From positions 881,558,893-881,622,892 of the forward strand of contig NC_133658.1 of NCBI RefSeq assembly GCF_037893015.1: a DNA stretch of 64,000 nucleotides, written 5' to 3'. The notes under the pieces are model-generated. The model was not told where the DNA came from. It searched no databases and worked only from the letters and a program-made list of their open reading frames with translations. Position numbers and translations under genes: made by a program. This DNA comes from Macrotis lagotis (taxonomy: Eukaryota > Chordata > Mammalia > Peramelemorphia > Peramelidae). This document shows, in pieces, positions 1 through 10,969 of the stretch (its first letter is position 1; each line of letters begins with the position of its first letter).

Positions 1-1019
1 GGAAATTAAAAATTATGTAGCCCCCAGTCAGGTAACTTATTGATGAGTAAGATGTTGAAAAGTCTTTATCAGTTATGTGATCTACTTTTGTAACTGCAGA
101 AGTATTGTACCTATAATTGTTTAGTTATTGCTGTGAAAATATAAGCTATTTGGAATTACTACAGTGATGTTGAAGCCTGGAATTAATAATTGATTGCTTT
201 GTAGGGATAGTGAGGGAAAATATCAAAAATCATGATCCCTTCTGGGATCCCTGAACTTTCTAAACAATGTGTTAGAACTTGCTCTAGATATAGTTTATGT
301 ATAATGTAATGATGGAAAGATTGTTTTGTAAAATCTAGTAAATAATATGCTATTACTATTTTGTTACATTTAGAATTAATAATATGCTGAAGATTTAAAG
401 TTATTTAAAATGTTCTAATGGATTGAAAGAATTCTGAAAGTATTGATTTGTATTTTAAACATAGTTAATAATTTAAAGAGGTTTACCACAGAGAATTGTT
501 TATAAAGGAATTTTACAGTTATATACATAAATTGGGATTATTGTGGATATATATCACAAAACTGCGGCTATTTGCTTTGAAGTGAAAGCGCCGGAGTAAC
601 ATGAGAAAGATAAAAATGATAGGAGTTATAATCTGAGAATTTTCTGTGAGAATTTCTAGCTAATTATGATGTGAGAATGATGGGGATGAAGAATGGCATA
701 GAAGGTCTGAGAATGGATTCCAGGGGTTGGTGCCACCAAAGGGACAGACCTTCTAGTTGAGTTATGAAGGGGGGGGGGAGTTGTATAACAGGGAAATCTC
801 CGGATGCTGGGGGAACTTGACTAATCTTTACATGGGTTTGGAAAATAACCCTAGTTAGTACATTCTGGTGACAGGAACCTAGGAGGGACACTCAGGGAAG
901 ATCTGGGTGTTGGGGAGAGAGCTCATTGATTGGAACCCTATCAAGATTATAAGTGGTATTTAGTCCTTGTGAACTGAATTCACTATGAGGTCTAATTAGA
1001 TAGAGTTACTATTTTTTAA
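1..1019. other. AT-rich intergenic DNA, no gene seen
   Basis: This stretch is AT-rich, with scattered stops in all frames and no exon-like block with splice sites. The short open frames in it look random. I see no clear repeat boundary. It probably contains old decayed repeats, or part of the retroviral fossil that becomes recognisable near 2400. Confidence 0.4.
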
Positions 1020-1163
1020 AAAATTTTAGTAAATTAAGGTAATGGGATTAAGTGATTTGCCCAAGGTCAAACTGCTAGGCAATTATTAAATGGTTGAGGT
1101 CAGATTTGCACTCAAATCTTCCTGACTCCAAAGTCAGTGTTCTATCCACTGTGCCTCAATGGA
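1020..1163 (-). repeat. tRNA-derived marsupial SINE, diverged
   Basis: Read on the minus strand it has the SINE order: tRNA-like head, 'gagttcaaatc'-type B box, 'cacttaataat' core and 'gcccaaggtca' tail region. It is noticeably diverged from the young copies elsewhere in the window. Confidence 0.7.
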
Positions 1164-2396
1164 ATTACTATTTAAGTTCTTTTGGGACTGTTGAATTGGT
1201 TTCCGTTCTGTGTCTGATTCTAGATATGATCAGAAAAGGAAGTGGTGTTAGATCAATGCTCTTCTGAAGCCAGGAAGCCCAATGGAGGTTTGAAGACTAC
1301 AGGTGACAGGTATATAGGGTTGTAAAGTTGAAGGGCTGGCTTTTCAGTGCAGTCTGAGATTGAACTCTTTCTGACTTGATTTCCCAAATGTGACATTCAG
1401 ATAATGTGCCTCACCGGGTAGATTTAGAATTTGGCTTAAGGCATTTGACCACCTACTGACCTCTGCTAGGACACTGACACTCAAGATTATATCTATAAAG
1501 GAATTTTCCTTTGATGTTCTGGATCTTTATAGTAAACTGCCATAAACAGATCCAATACAGAAATTTTAAGTCAATTAGAGTTTAATAGCCAGATAGGCTA
1601 GTGTATGGCTTTGAAATTTTCTGTCAGTGATATATTCTGACAAGAATTAAGATCTCTTAATTTTTATGTAAATGGGATATTTAGGTAAGAAGCATAAAAA
1701 AGTTTTTGTAATTTCAAGATATGATTTTATGCAATAGCAGTTTCAAGTTCTATTTTAAGGAAAAGAATGTGAGTCAATTGGATATATCAGAGAAGAATAA
1801 TTTATGATATATTTAGAAATATTTTGGGAAGAGAAATTCATTTCAGATAAGGATGTTTGAGTTATTATTTGAATAGGAGCAAAAGGTTAAGACTTTTTTA
1901 AGTCACTTGCTGGACACTCTAAGATGATCATCTAATGTATATGTTACAAGCTCAAGTTAGCTGACAATTTTCAGTGAATTCACTTGTATAGTGAAACAAT
2001 TGTGGAAGTTTATTTTGTTAGAGTGGAGTATGTGTATCAACACGATAGTAAGTCAAAATGTAAATTGTAACACCCATAGAATTTTATTGTCTAATTAGAA
2101 AAATATGAGTTTTGGTCCGATAAGATGCTGTATTAAGTTCCTTTACCAGAAGAGAAGATCTCAACAAGTTGCCTGAACTGGAGAAGACGTTTTGGAACAG
2201 ATTCTAAAGATACAGGAAGACATCAGATGTCTCTGGGGAAAAGAGAGAAATTGGACCAGTTCATCTTCTCCATCTTGTGTCTATGTGTATGGGTTGTTTG
2301 GGCAGGAAAATCTACCCCTTTTGATATTTATAACTTTCCCCTTGACTTTGTAAGTGTGCCACCCTGCCATATGCCCCCTCCTTGTAGATAAAACTT
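1164..2396. other. Intergenic, nothing recognised
   Basis: No gene, RNA or clear repeat is recognised here. The stretch is AT-rich and lies upstream of an LTR fossil, so part of it may be decayed internal sequence of that element. Confidence 0.3.
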
Positions 2397-3181
2397 ATGT
2401 TTGTTGCCTGCCCATTGCCAAGAAGGAAAGGGAGAAGGAGAGTTGGAACTAGCAAACTCTATTTCTACTCCAAACAGACTCATAAGAGTACAGGCTGTGA
2501 TAGAGATCATCATCAACCAAGAGATGAAGATTTTGATGGGATATTATGAGGATTGTGATGAAAGAAAGAAATCATTAATAAGGTGTGGAAAACAAATTCT
2601 TATTAAAAAAAGAAATGGGGGAATTGTAAGGAAGATTGTAAGAAATGTAAGGATTGTACAGTGGTTGGTTTTCACAGTGTAAGCAATGGAAGAGTTAAGT
2701 TCCCACAACTGCTTGGTGAAAAAACAAACATTGAGCCGACAAGATCAGGATGATGTAAGCAATAAAGGAGTTTAGTCTGCAGTTATGAAAGAATGAACAA
2801 AAACAGCAAAGGGTAGGGGATAAGGGGAAACTGGACCTAACTTAGCAATGACCTAAGAAAGAACTGCATCTGCTTAATAAGATTTATACGTATTACTTTT
2901 CATCCCCCTTATAAAATTAAGCTTCAGTTACACAACATGAAAAGCATGAGGAGGGGAAAGAACTCAATTAAGGAAAAGCATATCAGGAAGATTGTAGCCA
3001 GGAAGGGAGTTGGATCAATCTAACTCTTGGAAGGGAGGGACTGAAGGAATTGTATCATACTAATCCCATAAAAATTTTCTCACTTCTACACCCAGAGCTG
3101 TTCTGGGTAGAATTGCAGGATTCCTTTGAAGTTCTTACAATAAATTACTGATACTAGATCTGCATCAAGCATGTTTCTAAC
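2397..3181 (+). mobile_element. Retroviral fossil: short internal stretch plus 3' LTR
   Basis: An LTR-like block at about 2626-3181 starts with TG and ends with CA. It is preceded by a purine-rich tract (about 2607-2624) of the type that primes plus-strand synthesis. Inside the block are a TATA-like TTATAAAA near 2910 and an AATAAA near 3140, in the right order for an LTR. Upstream internal sequence is short and no protein family is recognised in it. No matching 5' LTR is visible in the window. The element is a broken fossil. The LTR call rests on layout only, not on a family match. Confidence 0.5.
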
Positions 3182-3263
3182 AGCAGGAAGCAGTTTCTAG
3201 AAATAAAGCCTATATCCCTTGCCCCCAAAAGAATTTGGATTCAAACTATTTTGGGGAAGGGGA

Positions 3264-3936
3264 ATGATGACATTGAAATACTAGGTAGACAACAAATAGT
3301 ATCCTGAGAAATTATGATCTTATGATATCCCTTGTTAGTATTCCTTTTTTGGGGGGGGCTTTTTTATGTAAGGCTACGGGGTTAGGTGACTTGCCCAAGG
3401 TCACATAGCTAAGTAATTAGGTGTCTGAGGCTGGATTTGAGCTCAGGTCCTCCTGACTACAGAGCCAATACTCTATCCACTTCACCACCTAGCTGCCCCC
3501 TGGCTAGCATTCCTCTCTGTACTAGACATTGAATTGCTGGGTAGACTGTATCCTTCAATTAGATACAATACCCAGTCCTACTGCCACTGGAAAGATCCTC
3601 TAAATACCGAAAGGTAAAAGCTAAAACCCAATAAAGTATAAGAAGACAGCAAACTGTTGGCCAAAATGAGTCTTGTTGACTCATTCAACATCTTCCCATA
3701 ACCCTTTACAGTATGCCTGCCCCAAGCCCTGTCCTCCTTCCAGCACATACACCATGTCCTATTCCCCTATAAGCCCTGACTTTTTCTTCTTATCCTCTAA
3801 GGAGAGAACCCACATGAAATAACCTTGCTCCTGCTCATTAAAACTTATCTCTCCCTTATAACTAGGAGTTGTGAGTCTTCATGAAATTCTTTCTCTGTTT
3901 GATCTCTAGCTCACCACCTGAGCACACAGTTCCACA
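3264..3936 (+). mobile_element. Second retroviral LTR fossil, carrying a SINE insertion
   Basis: A purine tract (GGGGAAGGGGAA) is followed directly by TGATGACATTG. The block runs to a CA end at 3936, with a CCTATAAGCC promoter-like box near 3768 and an ATTAAA signal near 3837, as in gammaretrovirus-type LTRs. The 3936 end is supported independently: similarity to the paralogous gene A unit (from about 42025) resumes with the next base. A minus-strand SINE (3347-3500) interrupts the LTR and is flanked by TAGTATTCCT and TAGCATTCCT. Broken fossil, family not assigned. Confidence 0.5.
3347..3500 (-). repeat. Short tRNA-derived SINE inserted in an LTR
   Basis: It has the full minus-strand SINE order ending in CACCTAGCTGCCCC. 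Near-identical 10-base flanks (TAGTATTCCT and TAGCATTCCT) look like the target-site duplication. Confidence 0.85.
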
Positions 3937-4324
3937 ATCATGGGACAGATACAACTCAAAACTTTAATTAGCATCTTGGTAGTCTTTAAGTGGATCCTTC
4001 AGGATAGGAGGAGTGTGTGTGAAAAAATGTTTTGTTGTCTATATTCATAATCAGAGGAAATGCTAGATTGTAGGTTAGTAGTTATGGAAAATAAATATGT
4101 CATTGTTTTTCTCATTCTGTTCATGAACCCGCAGAAATCCATTTCAGCCAGGTGTATGGACCCGAGGTTAAAAACTCCTGATCTAAGATAAAACTAACAC
4201 TGTGGCTTCATGAAGGCCTAGAGACTACTCTTTGAGAGTAAAACAGAAAAAGCTACTGTCATGATGATGGGAGCTAAATGAAATCTATTTCAGGTGACTA
4301 GGTTACGAGAACTGTGTGTATTCT

Positions 4325-4560
4325 GTCATTTCTTTTTGTGACCCCATTTAGAGTTCTATTGGCAAAGATACTGGAGTGGATTGCCATTTCCTGATCCTGC
4401 TCATTTTATGGATGAGAAAAATTTTTTTACATAGGAGGCAAACAAGGTGAAGTGACTTGCCCAGGGTCACACAGCTAGTAAGTGTTTGAGGCTAAATTTG
4501 AACTCAGGAAGATGAGTGTTCTTAAGCACTCCATCCACTCTACCACCAAGTGACCACATG
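4325..4560 (-). repeat. Long-form (MAR1-like) marsupial SINE
   Basis: On the minus strand it has the tRNA-like head, then the 'cacttcaccttgtttgcctcc' core, then the right half reading GGCAAT..CACTCCAGTATC and 'agaactctaaatggggtcac'. The same copy is present in the paralogous gene A unit at 42535-42770, so it predates that duplication. Confidence 0.8.
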
Positions 4561-5059
4561 GGAGAATTACAGGTTATTTTCACTCAAAGAAGAATCCTCA
4601 TTAATGAATAAGATTATTGAAGAAGTTGAAATGCTCCAATGGGATAGAGTATGCTCTGAGGTTAAGTATTGCTTGAATGCAAGCAATAGGCCAGTCATCA
4701 GTGGTGGCCTGCCTTGGGAATGAATCCCTCCTTACCTATGACCAGGGACTTCTGTCTGGAGAGTCTCAGGTCACCACAATGCAACTTCCATGCCTACAAG
4801 CCCTGTTCAAGAGGACAGAGCCCTGACCTAGGATGCTGAGAAAAATGTCTGTCAGTCTTTCATGATATAGGGGAGATCAAGCCTCCAGGATAGTCTAGTT
4901 AATTCATGAGAGCTCCCAGAATGAAGTCCAAAAAGTGACTCAGAGTAGGAAACCAATGAATGTTCTGACCTTTAGAGATGTTAAACAATGACTTTAAAAT
5001 TTTGGTTACCAAAAGGGGGAGTAGGTGACATTTGTGAAATGTGTGAAAAGCACTCTGAA

Positions 5060-5355
5060 CACTATGTTCACTTTTTAAAAACTTCTTTTATGTTTTTCCT
5101 TCCTTTTTTCATGGTTTTGTCTTTCCCCTTAGTTCTAATTCCTCTTTCACAACATGATTAATATTTACATATGTTAAACACAAAGGTATATGAACAACTT
5201 TTACCAGACTGACTACTGCCATGGGGAGGCGGGAGGGAAGGGAAGGTGGTAGAAAAATGTGAAACTCATAAATTTGCAAATGAATGTTAAAAAAATTATG
5301 ATTCTATGTAACTGGAAAACTAAAATGAAATTTCAATTAAAAAAATGTAAAGCAG
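5060..5355 (+). repeat. L1-type 3' end
   Basis: The TTCACAACATGATTAATATT block, a GGGAGG-rich stretch and a TAACTGGAAAA..AAAAAATG tail match the L1/HAL1 3' ends seen in several other places in this window. Confidence 0.65.
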
Positions 5356-5501
5356 TCTGAGACAATTATGATCAGAAAGAAAAGTATCATCTCAAATAAA
5401 TGTATTTAGAGGACCTGATTCAAAGATGCTCAAAGACAAGAAAGTGGGAATGGCTTCAGTGCAATATGGTCCATCAAGTCGTTTAAAAGTGTTTTAAGAG
5501 G

Positions 5502-5653
5502 GGGCAGCTAGGTGGTGCAGTGGATAGAGTACCAGCCCTGGAGTCAGGAGTACCTGAGTTCAAATCCAACCTCAGACACTTAATAATTACCTAGCTGTGT
5601 GGCCTTGGGCAAGCCACTTAGCCCCATTTGCCTTGCAAAAACTTAAAAAAATG
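5502..5653 (+). repeat. Short tRNA-derived SINE
   Basis: A full-length plus-strand copy starting GGGGCAGCTAGGTGGTGCAG and ending CTTGCAAAAACTTAAAAAAA. It is absent from the otherwise similar gene A unit, so it inserted after the A/C duplication. Confidence 0.9.
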
Positions 5654-6018
5654 TTTTAAGCTAAGAAATTAGAATTCAAAGAGCTCTTTTGGAGACTATA
5701 GGAAAGCTCCTCTTTTTCTTTATCTCTTTTTCTATCTCTTATAGAATTGTAAACTGAGTTTTTCAACCTGTGGCAGAGGCAAGAAACCCCAATATGAGGT
5801 ATTCTGTGTCACAGGAGAGAAGTTAAGAAGACAGAGATCAGAAGAAGAGACAAATTTTCCAGCTGTCTGAATAGAGAAGATAGTTTCAGAGTCTGGCCCT
5901 GCTGCTTGAATGAAACAGAAAGGAGGAGAAGGAAGCTGACCAAGAGGGTTGAATGATGCCCAATAGACCCTGTAGCTCCCTGTAGGTAGCAGAATGTATA
6001 CCAGTAAGTAGGACCCAC

Positions 6019-6277
6019 CTTCAGCACAGGGATTGTGGATCAGGTTCTTCTGGAGGCTGCAGAGAAAATAGAAGACTTTCCAGTCGGCTACTGGTTGGTC
6101 CCAGTTCTCAGAGATAAAGCCCTCTCGTTGGCACTTGCGTTTCCACAGGGATATCAGGTCAATGAGGTCCCTCCACAGGCTGCAGACTGGGCGGCAGTGC
6201 CTCAGCAGGTCCCGGGCTGGCACCAGGCAGAACAACTCCAGGAGGACATTCTCAGGCAGCTCACTCATGGAGGCCAT
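6019..6277 (-). CDS. FBXO6-like: Gene C: FBXO6/FBXO44-like F-box exon (first coding exon, partial gene)
   Basis: This exon encodes an F-box followed by the start of the FBA domain: ELPENVLLELF, then PVCSLWRDLIDL, then NWDQPVADWKVFYF and NPCAE. The start ATG at 6277 is placed by alignment with genes A and B, and the 259-base coding length and phase match theirs. The donor (GAAG|GTGGGT, exon end 6019) is intact. The splice acceptor that A and B use just before GGCCATG/GACCATG has AT in place of AG here, so normal joining to exon 1 is doubtful; an in-frame ATG lies two codons upstream. No exons 3-6 are visible downstream (left) within the window. This may be a functional gene cut off by the window edge, an alternatively started gene, or a pseudogene. 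Downstream sequence matches gene A and upstream sequence matches gene B. Confidence 0.7.
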
Positions 6278-6539
6278 GGCCATGGTGTCAGGGGTGGAAA
6301 TGGACAATCATTCACATGGCACAAGCCTTGGAGGAAGCCGGTGCCCAAACAGGGAAGGGAAGAGGACAAGTGGGAGAATGTCTGATAATGTGGTGAAAGA
6401 TGGGGTGAGTTTGGGATCTGAGAGTTGGACTGAATAAAGTACTTTCATGTTACATCACTGCTTTTTCTGAACAGCTCAACTCAACTAAGCTACAAAAAGC
6501 AATTGGTGTACCAGGAGGAACTCTAGACTGGGACAGCCT

Positions 6540-7180
6540 TACCAAAGAGGACATCTGTTTCTGGCAGGTTGGACAGGTTGCTCCCCTACTCAAAAACCCA
6601 CAATGATTCCCTATTGCCTCCAGGATCAAATAGAATGTCTTCAGTTTGGCATTCAAAGTCTTTATATGCAAGTAGAAAAAAATAAAACACTATTTAAAAG
6701 AAAAAACCAACAACAAAGCCTTTCATGATTTGATTCCTTTTTATATTTCCAGTCTTCTTACCCTTGATTCTCCTCCAGGATCCCTTCCTTACTTGTTGAT
6801 CCTCACAAACAATGTTCCATCTCCAGATTCAGTGCCTTTGCATTGACTATTCCTCATGCCTGGCATACCTTCCCTTCTGGTCTCCATTTATGACTTCTCT
6901 GGCCTATGTCAAAATTCAGCTTGACTTCTACCATCTAGAAGAGGTTTCTTGTAGAAATTCTGAAAAAGTGCTTGAAACCACCTCCCCTCATCCCCAATCT
7001 CTGTACATTCATATTGATGTTACTTCCAATTTACACTGGATATAACTTAATTGTTTGCCTGTTGTCTCCATGAGCAGGGAACACCTTGAGAGTAGGAACT
7101 ATTTACCTTTCTTTTTGTCACCTGGGCTTATCACAATGCCTGGCAATGGTGGGGATAGGGGTAGGGGTGGGGGTGGAGAT
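6540..7180 (+). repeat. L2-type LINE 3' region
   Basis: The block has the L2 order: TTGCTCCCCTACTCAAAAAC, then 'gattccctattgcctccagg', 'tcctcatgcctggcatacc', 'aaaattcagcttgacttctaccatct' and 'gtctccatgagcagggaaca'. Its counterpart is at 24870-25640 in the gene B unit. Confidence 0.7.
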
Positions 7181-7206
7181 GGGGGTGGAGATGGAGGTGG
7201 GGGGGA
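7144..7206 (+). repeat. Short G-rich tandem repeat
   Basis: Imperfect repeats of GGGGTGGAGATG and GGGTGGGGGTGG, grown from the end of the L2 fragment. The gene B counterpart (near 25885) has only a short version. Confidence 0.7.
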
Positions 7207-7209
7207 ATA

Positions 7210-7640
7210 AAAAGCACTGGACTTGGAGTCAGGGAGGCCTGAGTTCAAATAAAGTCTCAGATATGTGCTAGTCTATCACCCTAGGCATGTCACTTAACCT
7301 CTTTCTGAATCATTTTGTTCAACTGTAAAATAAAAAGAAAAAAAGTGTTTATTAAGTGTCTACTGCATGCTAAGCAATTTTTACAAATATTATCACATTT
7401 GCTTCTCACAACAATTTTGGCAAGCAGATGCTATGCTACTGTAGGGATCTTGTGAGGATTGAATGAAATAATATTTATAAAAAGTATTTATTAAAAATGT
7501 TTGTTCCTTTCCATTTTACAGTTGAAGAAACAGGTTAAATGACTTGCTCAGGATCACCTAGCAAGTAAGAATCTGAGGCTGAATTTGAACTCACCATTTC
7601 CTGACTCCAAAGGCAACTAGGTCAGGGACAAAGCCTTATC
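7210..7640. repeat. Old SINE/MIR-like mosaic
   Basis: Fragments reading 'cttggagtcagg..gagttcaaat', 'gtgaggattgaatgaaataat' and 'gacttgctcaggatcac' are MIR/tRNA-SINE pieces in mixed order. The block is shared with the gene B unit (25900-26260), so it predates that duplication. Confidence 0.5.
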
Positions 7641-7644
7641 TTCT

Positions 7645-7830
7645 AGGTTCAAATCTGGCCTCAGACACTTACTAGCTGGGTGGCTGTGGGCAAGTCTCTT
7701 AACCCTGTGTTCCTCATTAGCAAAATGAGCTGGGGGAAGAAATGGCAGAAGACTCTGGTCTCTTGGCCAAGAAAACTCAAAACAGAGTCAGGAAGAATCT
7801 GACAGAACTAAAAAAAACCACTCCCTGACC
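7645..7830 (+). repeat. Long-form SINE, 5' truncated
   Basis: It contains 'ttcaaatctggcctcagacact', 'ttcctcattagcaaaatgagctgg', 'ggcagaagactctgg' and 'ccaagaaaactcaaaacagag'. It is shared with the gene B unit at 26278-26450. Confidence 0.7.
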
Positions 7831-8017
7831 CCAGATACAAGGCTCTGACCATTGTACTACTAGTGCTTCTGAAAATGAAGATAATCATGGAACTTCTTTC
7901 ACACCAGGGTTGTAGTGGATATTAAATGAGATCGATTAAAAGAGTGCTCTGCAAAACTTAAAGTGCTATAGAAGCTGTTATTATTATTTGTTATTATTAT
8001 AACTGACTATTATTAGG

Positions 8018-8345
8018 AGGAAGCTAGGTAGTATAGTGGATAAAGTACCAGCCTTGAAATCAGGAGAAACTGAGTTCAAATCCAGTCTCAGACACTTGAC
8101 ACTCACTAGCTGTGTGACCCTGAACAAGTCACTTGACCCTGATTGTCTTGGTCCCACTCCTCCTGATTCATATCTGGCCAGTGGACCCAGAAACTCCAAA
8201 GGAGAAAGTGAAGCTGGTGATTTAGCACAGCCCCCTCCTTCCTTCCCCCACCCCTGCCCCCTCATTCATGTACTCATCATGGCATCTCCTCCCTGGTGTC
8301 ATGGCCTTCTTTCAGAAGGAAGACAAACATCATCATTTTTACTGA
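8018..8345 (+). repeat. Composite SINE with LINE-like tail
   Basis: A tRNA-type head (AGCTAGGTAGTATAGTGGAT) is followed by a second body reading 'tcctgattcatatctggcc..gtggaccc', 'gagaaagtgaagctggtg' and 'cagaaggaagacaaacatcat'. The second body recurs at 25030-25200 and, reversed, at 31738-31990 and 38121-38260. Its tail resembles the end of the RTE-type LINE at 29500-29530. Confidence 0.7.
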
Positions 8346-8579
8346 CCGGCTGAATCCATGTCTAAGCCACTGACAGACAAGCAGGGCCTCACTTTCCCCA
8401 TCTGCTAAGTGAGGAGAGCCGGGTGCTCTCCAAGGTCCCTCCCGGCCCCCAGCCTCAGCCCTAAGCTGCCTCCCAGCCCTGACAGTCTGTGTTCTAAAGA
8501 CATTTCAGGCCTTGGCATTCTCGGTTCTGAAGTCTGTTCCCGATCGAACATCGATTCTCCCCACAAACAATTAAAAATA

Positions 8580-9330
8580 ATGCAAGCCGGTCCTCACCTG
8601 CGGGTGCTGGATTGCGGGAGGCGTCTCACAAGGGGCCCTGCCAGTGTCCAGTCGTCCCAGGCCGCACCAGAGCCAGGGACACTAAGGGAGGCAATGCCAC
8701 TTTCTCTTTCCTAAGTGACCATTTCCGGTTCTGAGATCCGGCCGGGCCGGACACAGCCGGGGGGACGGCGGGGATCTGCTAAGTCCTTTCGGGCTGGGCT
8801 CCGCCCGATGGCAGGAGACTCGGGAGTCTCCTCCCTTCGCCCCGCTCCAGCAGCGCCAGGGCCAGGACTAGGACTAGGACTAGCCAGGCCAGGCCAGCGC
8901 AGAGCCAGTCCATTCCCCTCCCAGGCGACTGCGCAAGGCCGCTGACGAGCCCGCAGGCAGCTTCCCGAAACCGCCCTCTGGGCAAGCTGGGACATGAGTG
9001 TTTAGACCCGTTTCAGATCCTGCCTGGGTCACTTACTTCCCAACACGGGTGAGGAGGAGGAAGCCGCTTCATTTCTGCCGGGAATAATCACAGGATCCTA
9101 GCCCCGCGGGCTCGGGGGACCCCAGAGCCCCGACACCAAGTCCCTCCATTTCACGGGGAGCACTGGTGCAAGAAGAAGCCGGGGGGAGGAGCGAGGCCCC
9201 CGGGGCTCCGCGGGTTCTGCCCTGGTCTGCTTTAGGGAGTCCCGGGGGAGGCGTTCAGCCGAATTGCCACGAGCTCCCACTTAGGAGAATTCCCAGAATT
9301 TAGGCCGAATTCGAGCTCTCTATTTAGGGA
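8580..9330 (-). promoter_or_regulatory. CpG island and probable non-coding exon 1 of gene C
   Basis: GC-rich, CpG-rich DNA about 2.3 kb upstream of the gene C F-box exon. A strong minus-strand donor, CAG|GTGAGG, ends a probable 5'-UTR exon at 8598. The same donor context occurs at 26760 upstream of gene B, which makes an exon 1 here likely. The transcription start cannot be fixed from sequence. The part from 9043 outward is almost identical to the gene B copy; the part from about 8640 to 9040 is not alignable with it. Confidence 0.6.
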
Positions 9331-9559
9331 ACCAATTCTACTTCTTGTGGTTGAGGTGAAATTCAGTTTCCCGGAGCTGTTTGGGGAATAAAGCAGCTGC
9401 TTATTGCCCTAGTCTCCGTGGCCAGGCCGATGCTGGGAGAGGACATCGGAATGACCTCCCTCGTCTTTTCTAGGGACCCCCTCAGACTCGATCTTCTGCC
9501 CCAAAGAAGGGAGAGGCGCATGACCAGCCTTAACATCTGTCGCCCATCCTTTGCCAAAG
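9043..9559. other. Block nearly identical to 27078-27595
   Basis: A 517-base block differs from its gene B counterpart by only about four substitutions and one inserted G by eye. Introns and repeats around it differ far more. It spans the outer part of the CpG island and adjoining non-CpG DNA. No convincing protein-coding frame is seen in it. Confidence 0.8.
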
Positions 9560-9799
9560 CCGAGTCATTCCTTTGCTCTTCAGAGGTTTGGTAGAATTTC
9601 AGGCTTGCACCCACCTCTTTTCCAGACCCTCAGAATCTCTAGTTCTGAGATAATTTTGTTCTTTTGTATGCATGTGTTTTTTCACTCAGTCCAAATTTTT
9701 CAGGAACCAGCTTTAACTCATTTAAGTAAGGCGGTCTACTAACCCTGTTCAGATTCTATACTGATTGATTAAATTCGATGACCTAACAAAGGCAATATC

Positions 9800-10040
9800 A
9801 TTTAAGTGGATAGGATAATTGGGTAGAGTGGATAGTTTTAGGAGACAGGAAGATCTGAGTTCAGATCTGCTCTCAGATATTAGCACTGTGACCTTGGACA
9901 AGTAACTTAACCCTGGTTGGTTCCGTTTCCTCATCTGCAAAAGGAGCTGAAAAAGGAAATAGAAAACCACTCTAGCAGTTTTGTCAAGAAAATTCCAAAT
10001 AAGTTGGTGGAGATTCAGACACAACTGAATAACAACAAAT
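9800..10040 (+). repeat. Long-form marsupial SINE
   Basis: It runs from 'agtggatag' through 'gatctgagttcagatctgctctcag', 'cctcatctgcaaaaggagctg' and 'aaaaccactctagcag' to 'gacacaactgaataacaac'. Confidence 0.75.
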
Positions 10041-10969
10041 ACACACGGGAAATCCAGTGAGAAGATTACACAGTTTAGGGCACGGAGGGATCTGGTCTCA
10101 ATATATTCAAAAAGGAAAAGATTATAAATACTGTTAGGAAATCATGCTGTAACTACTGCTTTTTAAAAAATCCAATTTAAAAAACTGTTGGCTCACATTC
10201 CTATTTCCTCATTTCTTCAAAATCTTTCTGAGAGTAATCTAGATATACACTCACTGAAAGCAGCCTTGGGAAGAGAATGATCAGACTTTTGCGTATGAGA
10301 CTCTATGGCAGACTACATCTTTAAGATCTCCCAATTAAACGAAAGAAGCTGGGAATATCAGATTCTCCTATGCTTTTTCTACATAGGTATGCCAAAAAGT
10401 CAGATTTCAGTGTTCTAGGGGAAACCCTGGGGAGAGAGATGAAAAATAAATGTTATTGTCTTAGGTGAATTCATGAGCCACACAAGGATCACATCTGAGC
10501 AATATAAGCTAAGAGCTTTGTTTCTGGATCACAGGTTATAGTAATATCAGGAGAGACATCATGAACTAGGGAGATAGGTGTATTTGGCCCTGTCTTAGAG
10601 AATGTCCACGAGAGAGTTCAGAGGTGAAGATTTCCAGATGCTCCTACTTGTGGGTGATATTGTGCTGATTATCTCAGTCATGTTACAGAATCCCCAATGG
10701 GAGATCCACAACCACAGGGAAAGTTTCACTTAACAAATCACACAGGAATAGCCAAGGGGATGAAGAAAGATTATTATCAAAACAAAATACAAGTTTAAAG
10801 GGTTATTTGCTATTTTGAATCACCTGTGATATGGGTCCCATTTTGATTTATGGATAATTCAAGGTTTATAGCAATTATTTTCTACCTTCATTCCTTCCTT
10901 TCTCTTTTCTCTTTATCCATCTAGCCATTCTGCAAGTCATATCTCCAGGAAGGTGATCTGGATTGTAAT
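10041..10969. other. Intergenic; possible decayed RTE-type LINE fragment near 10600-10690
   Basis: Most of this stretch shows nothing recognisable. Around 10640-10680 a plus-strand frame reads LLLVGDIVLIIS, which resembles the (F)ADDIVLIS core of RTE-clade reverse transcriptases, but the match is short and diverged. Confidence 0.3.

Noticed and set aside
5732-6018. Extension of the gene C F-box frame past the exon donor as a longer single-exon protein
   Set aside because: The extension crosses a conserved donor site into sequence that aligns with the gene A intron and shows no FBA similarity.
6035-6385. Plus-strand open frame overlapping the F-box exon, also open at 24332-24565 and 43768-44313
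   Set aside because: It is the antisense shadow of the conserved F-box exon. It stays open because the coding strand constrains it, and it has no exon signals of its own.
8711-9280. Several open frames in the CpG islands, repeated at 26774-27316
   Set aside because: GC-rich DNA has few stops. The frames do not agree between the two copies outside the near-identical block and resemble no protein.
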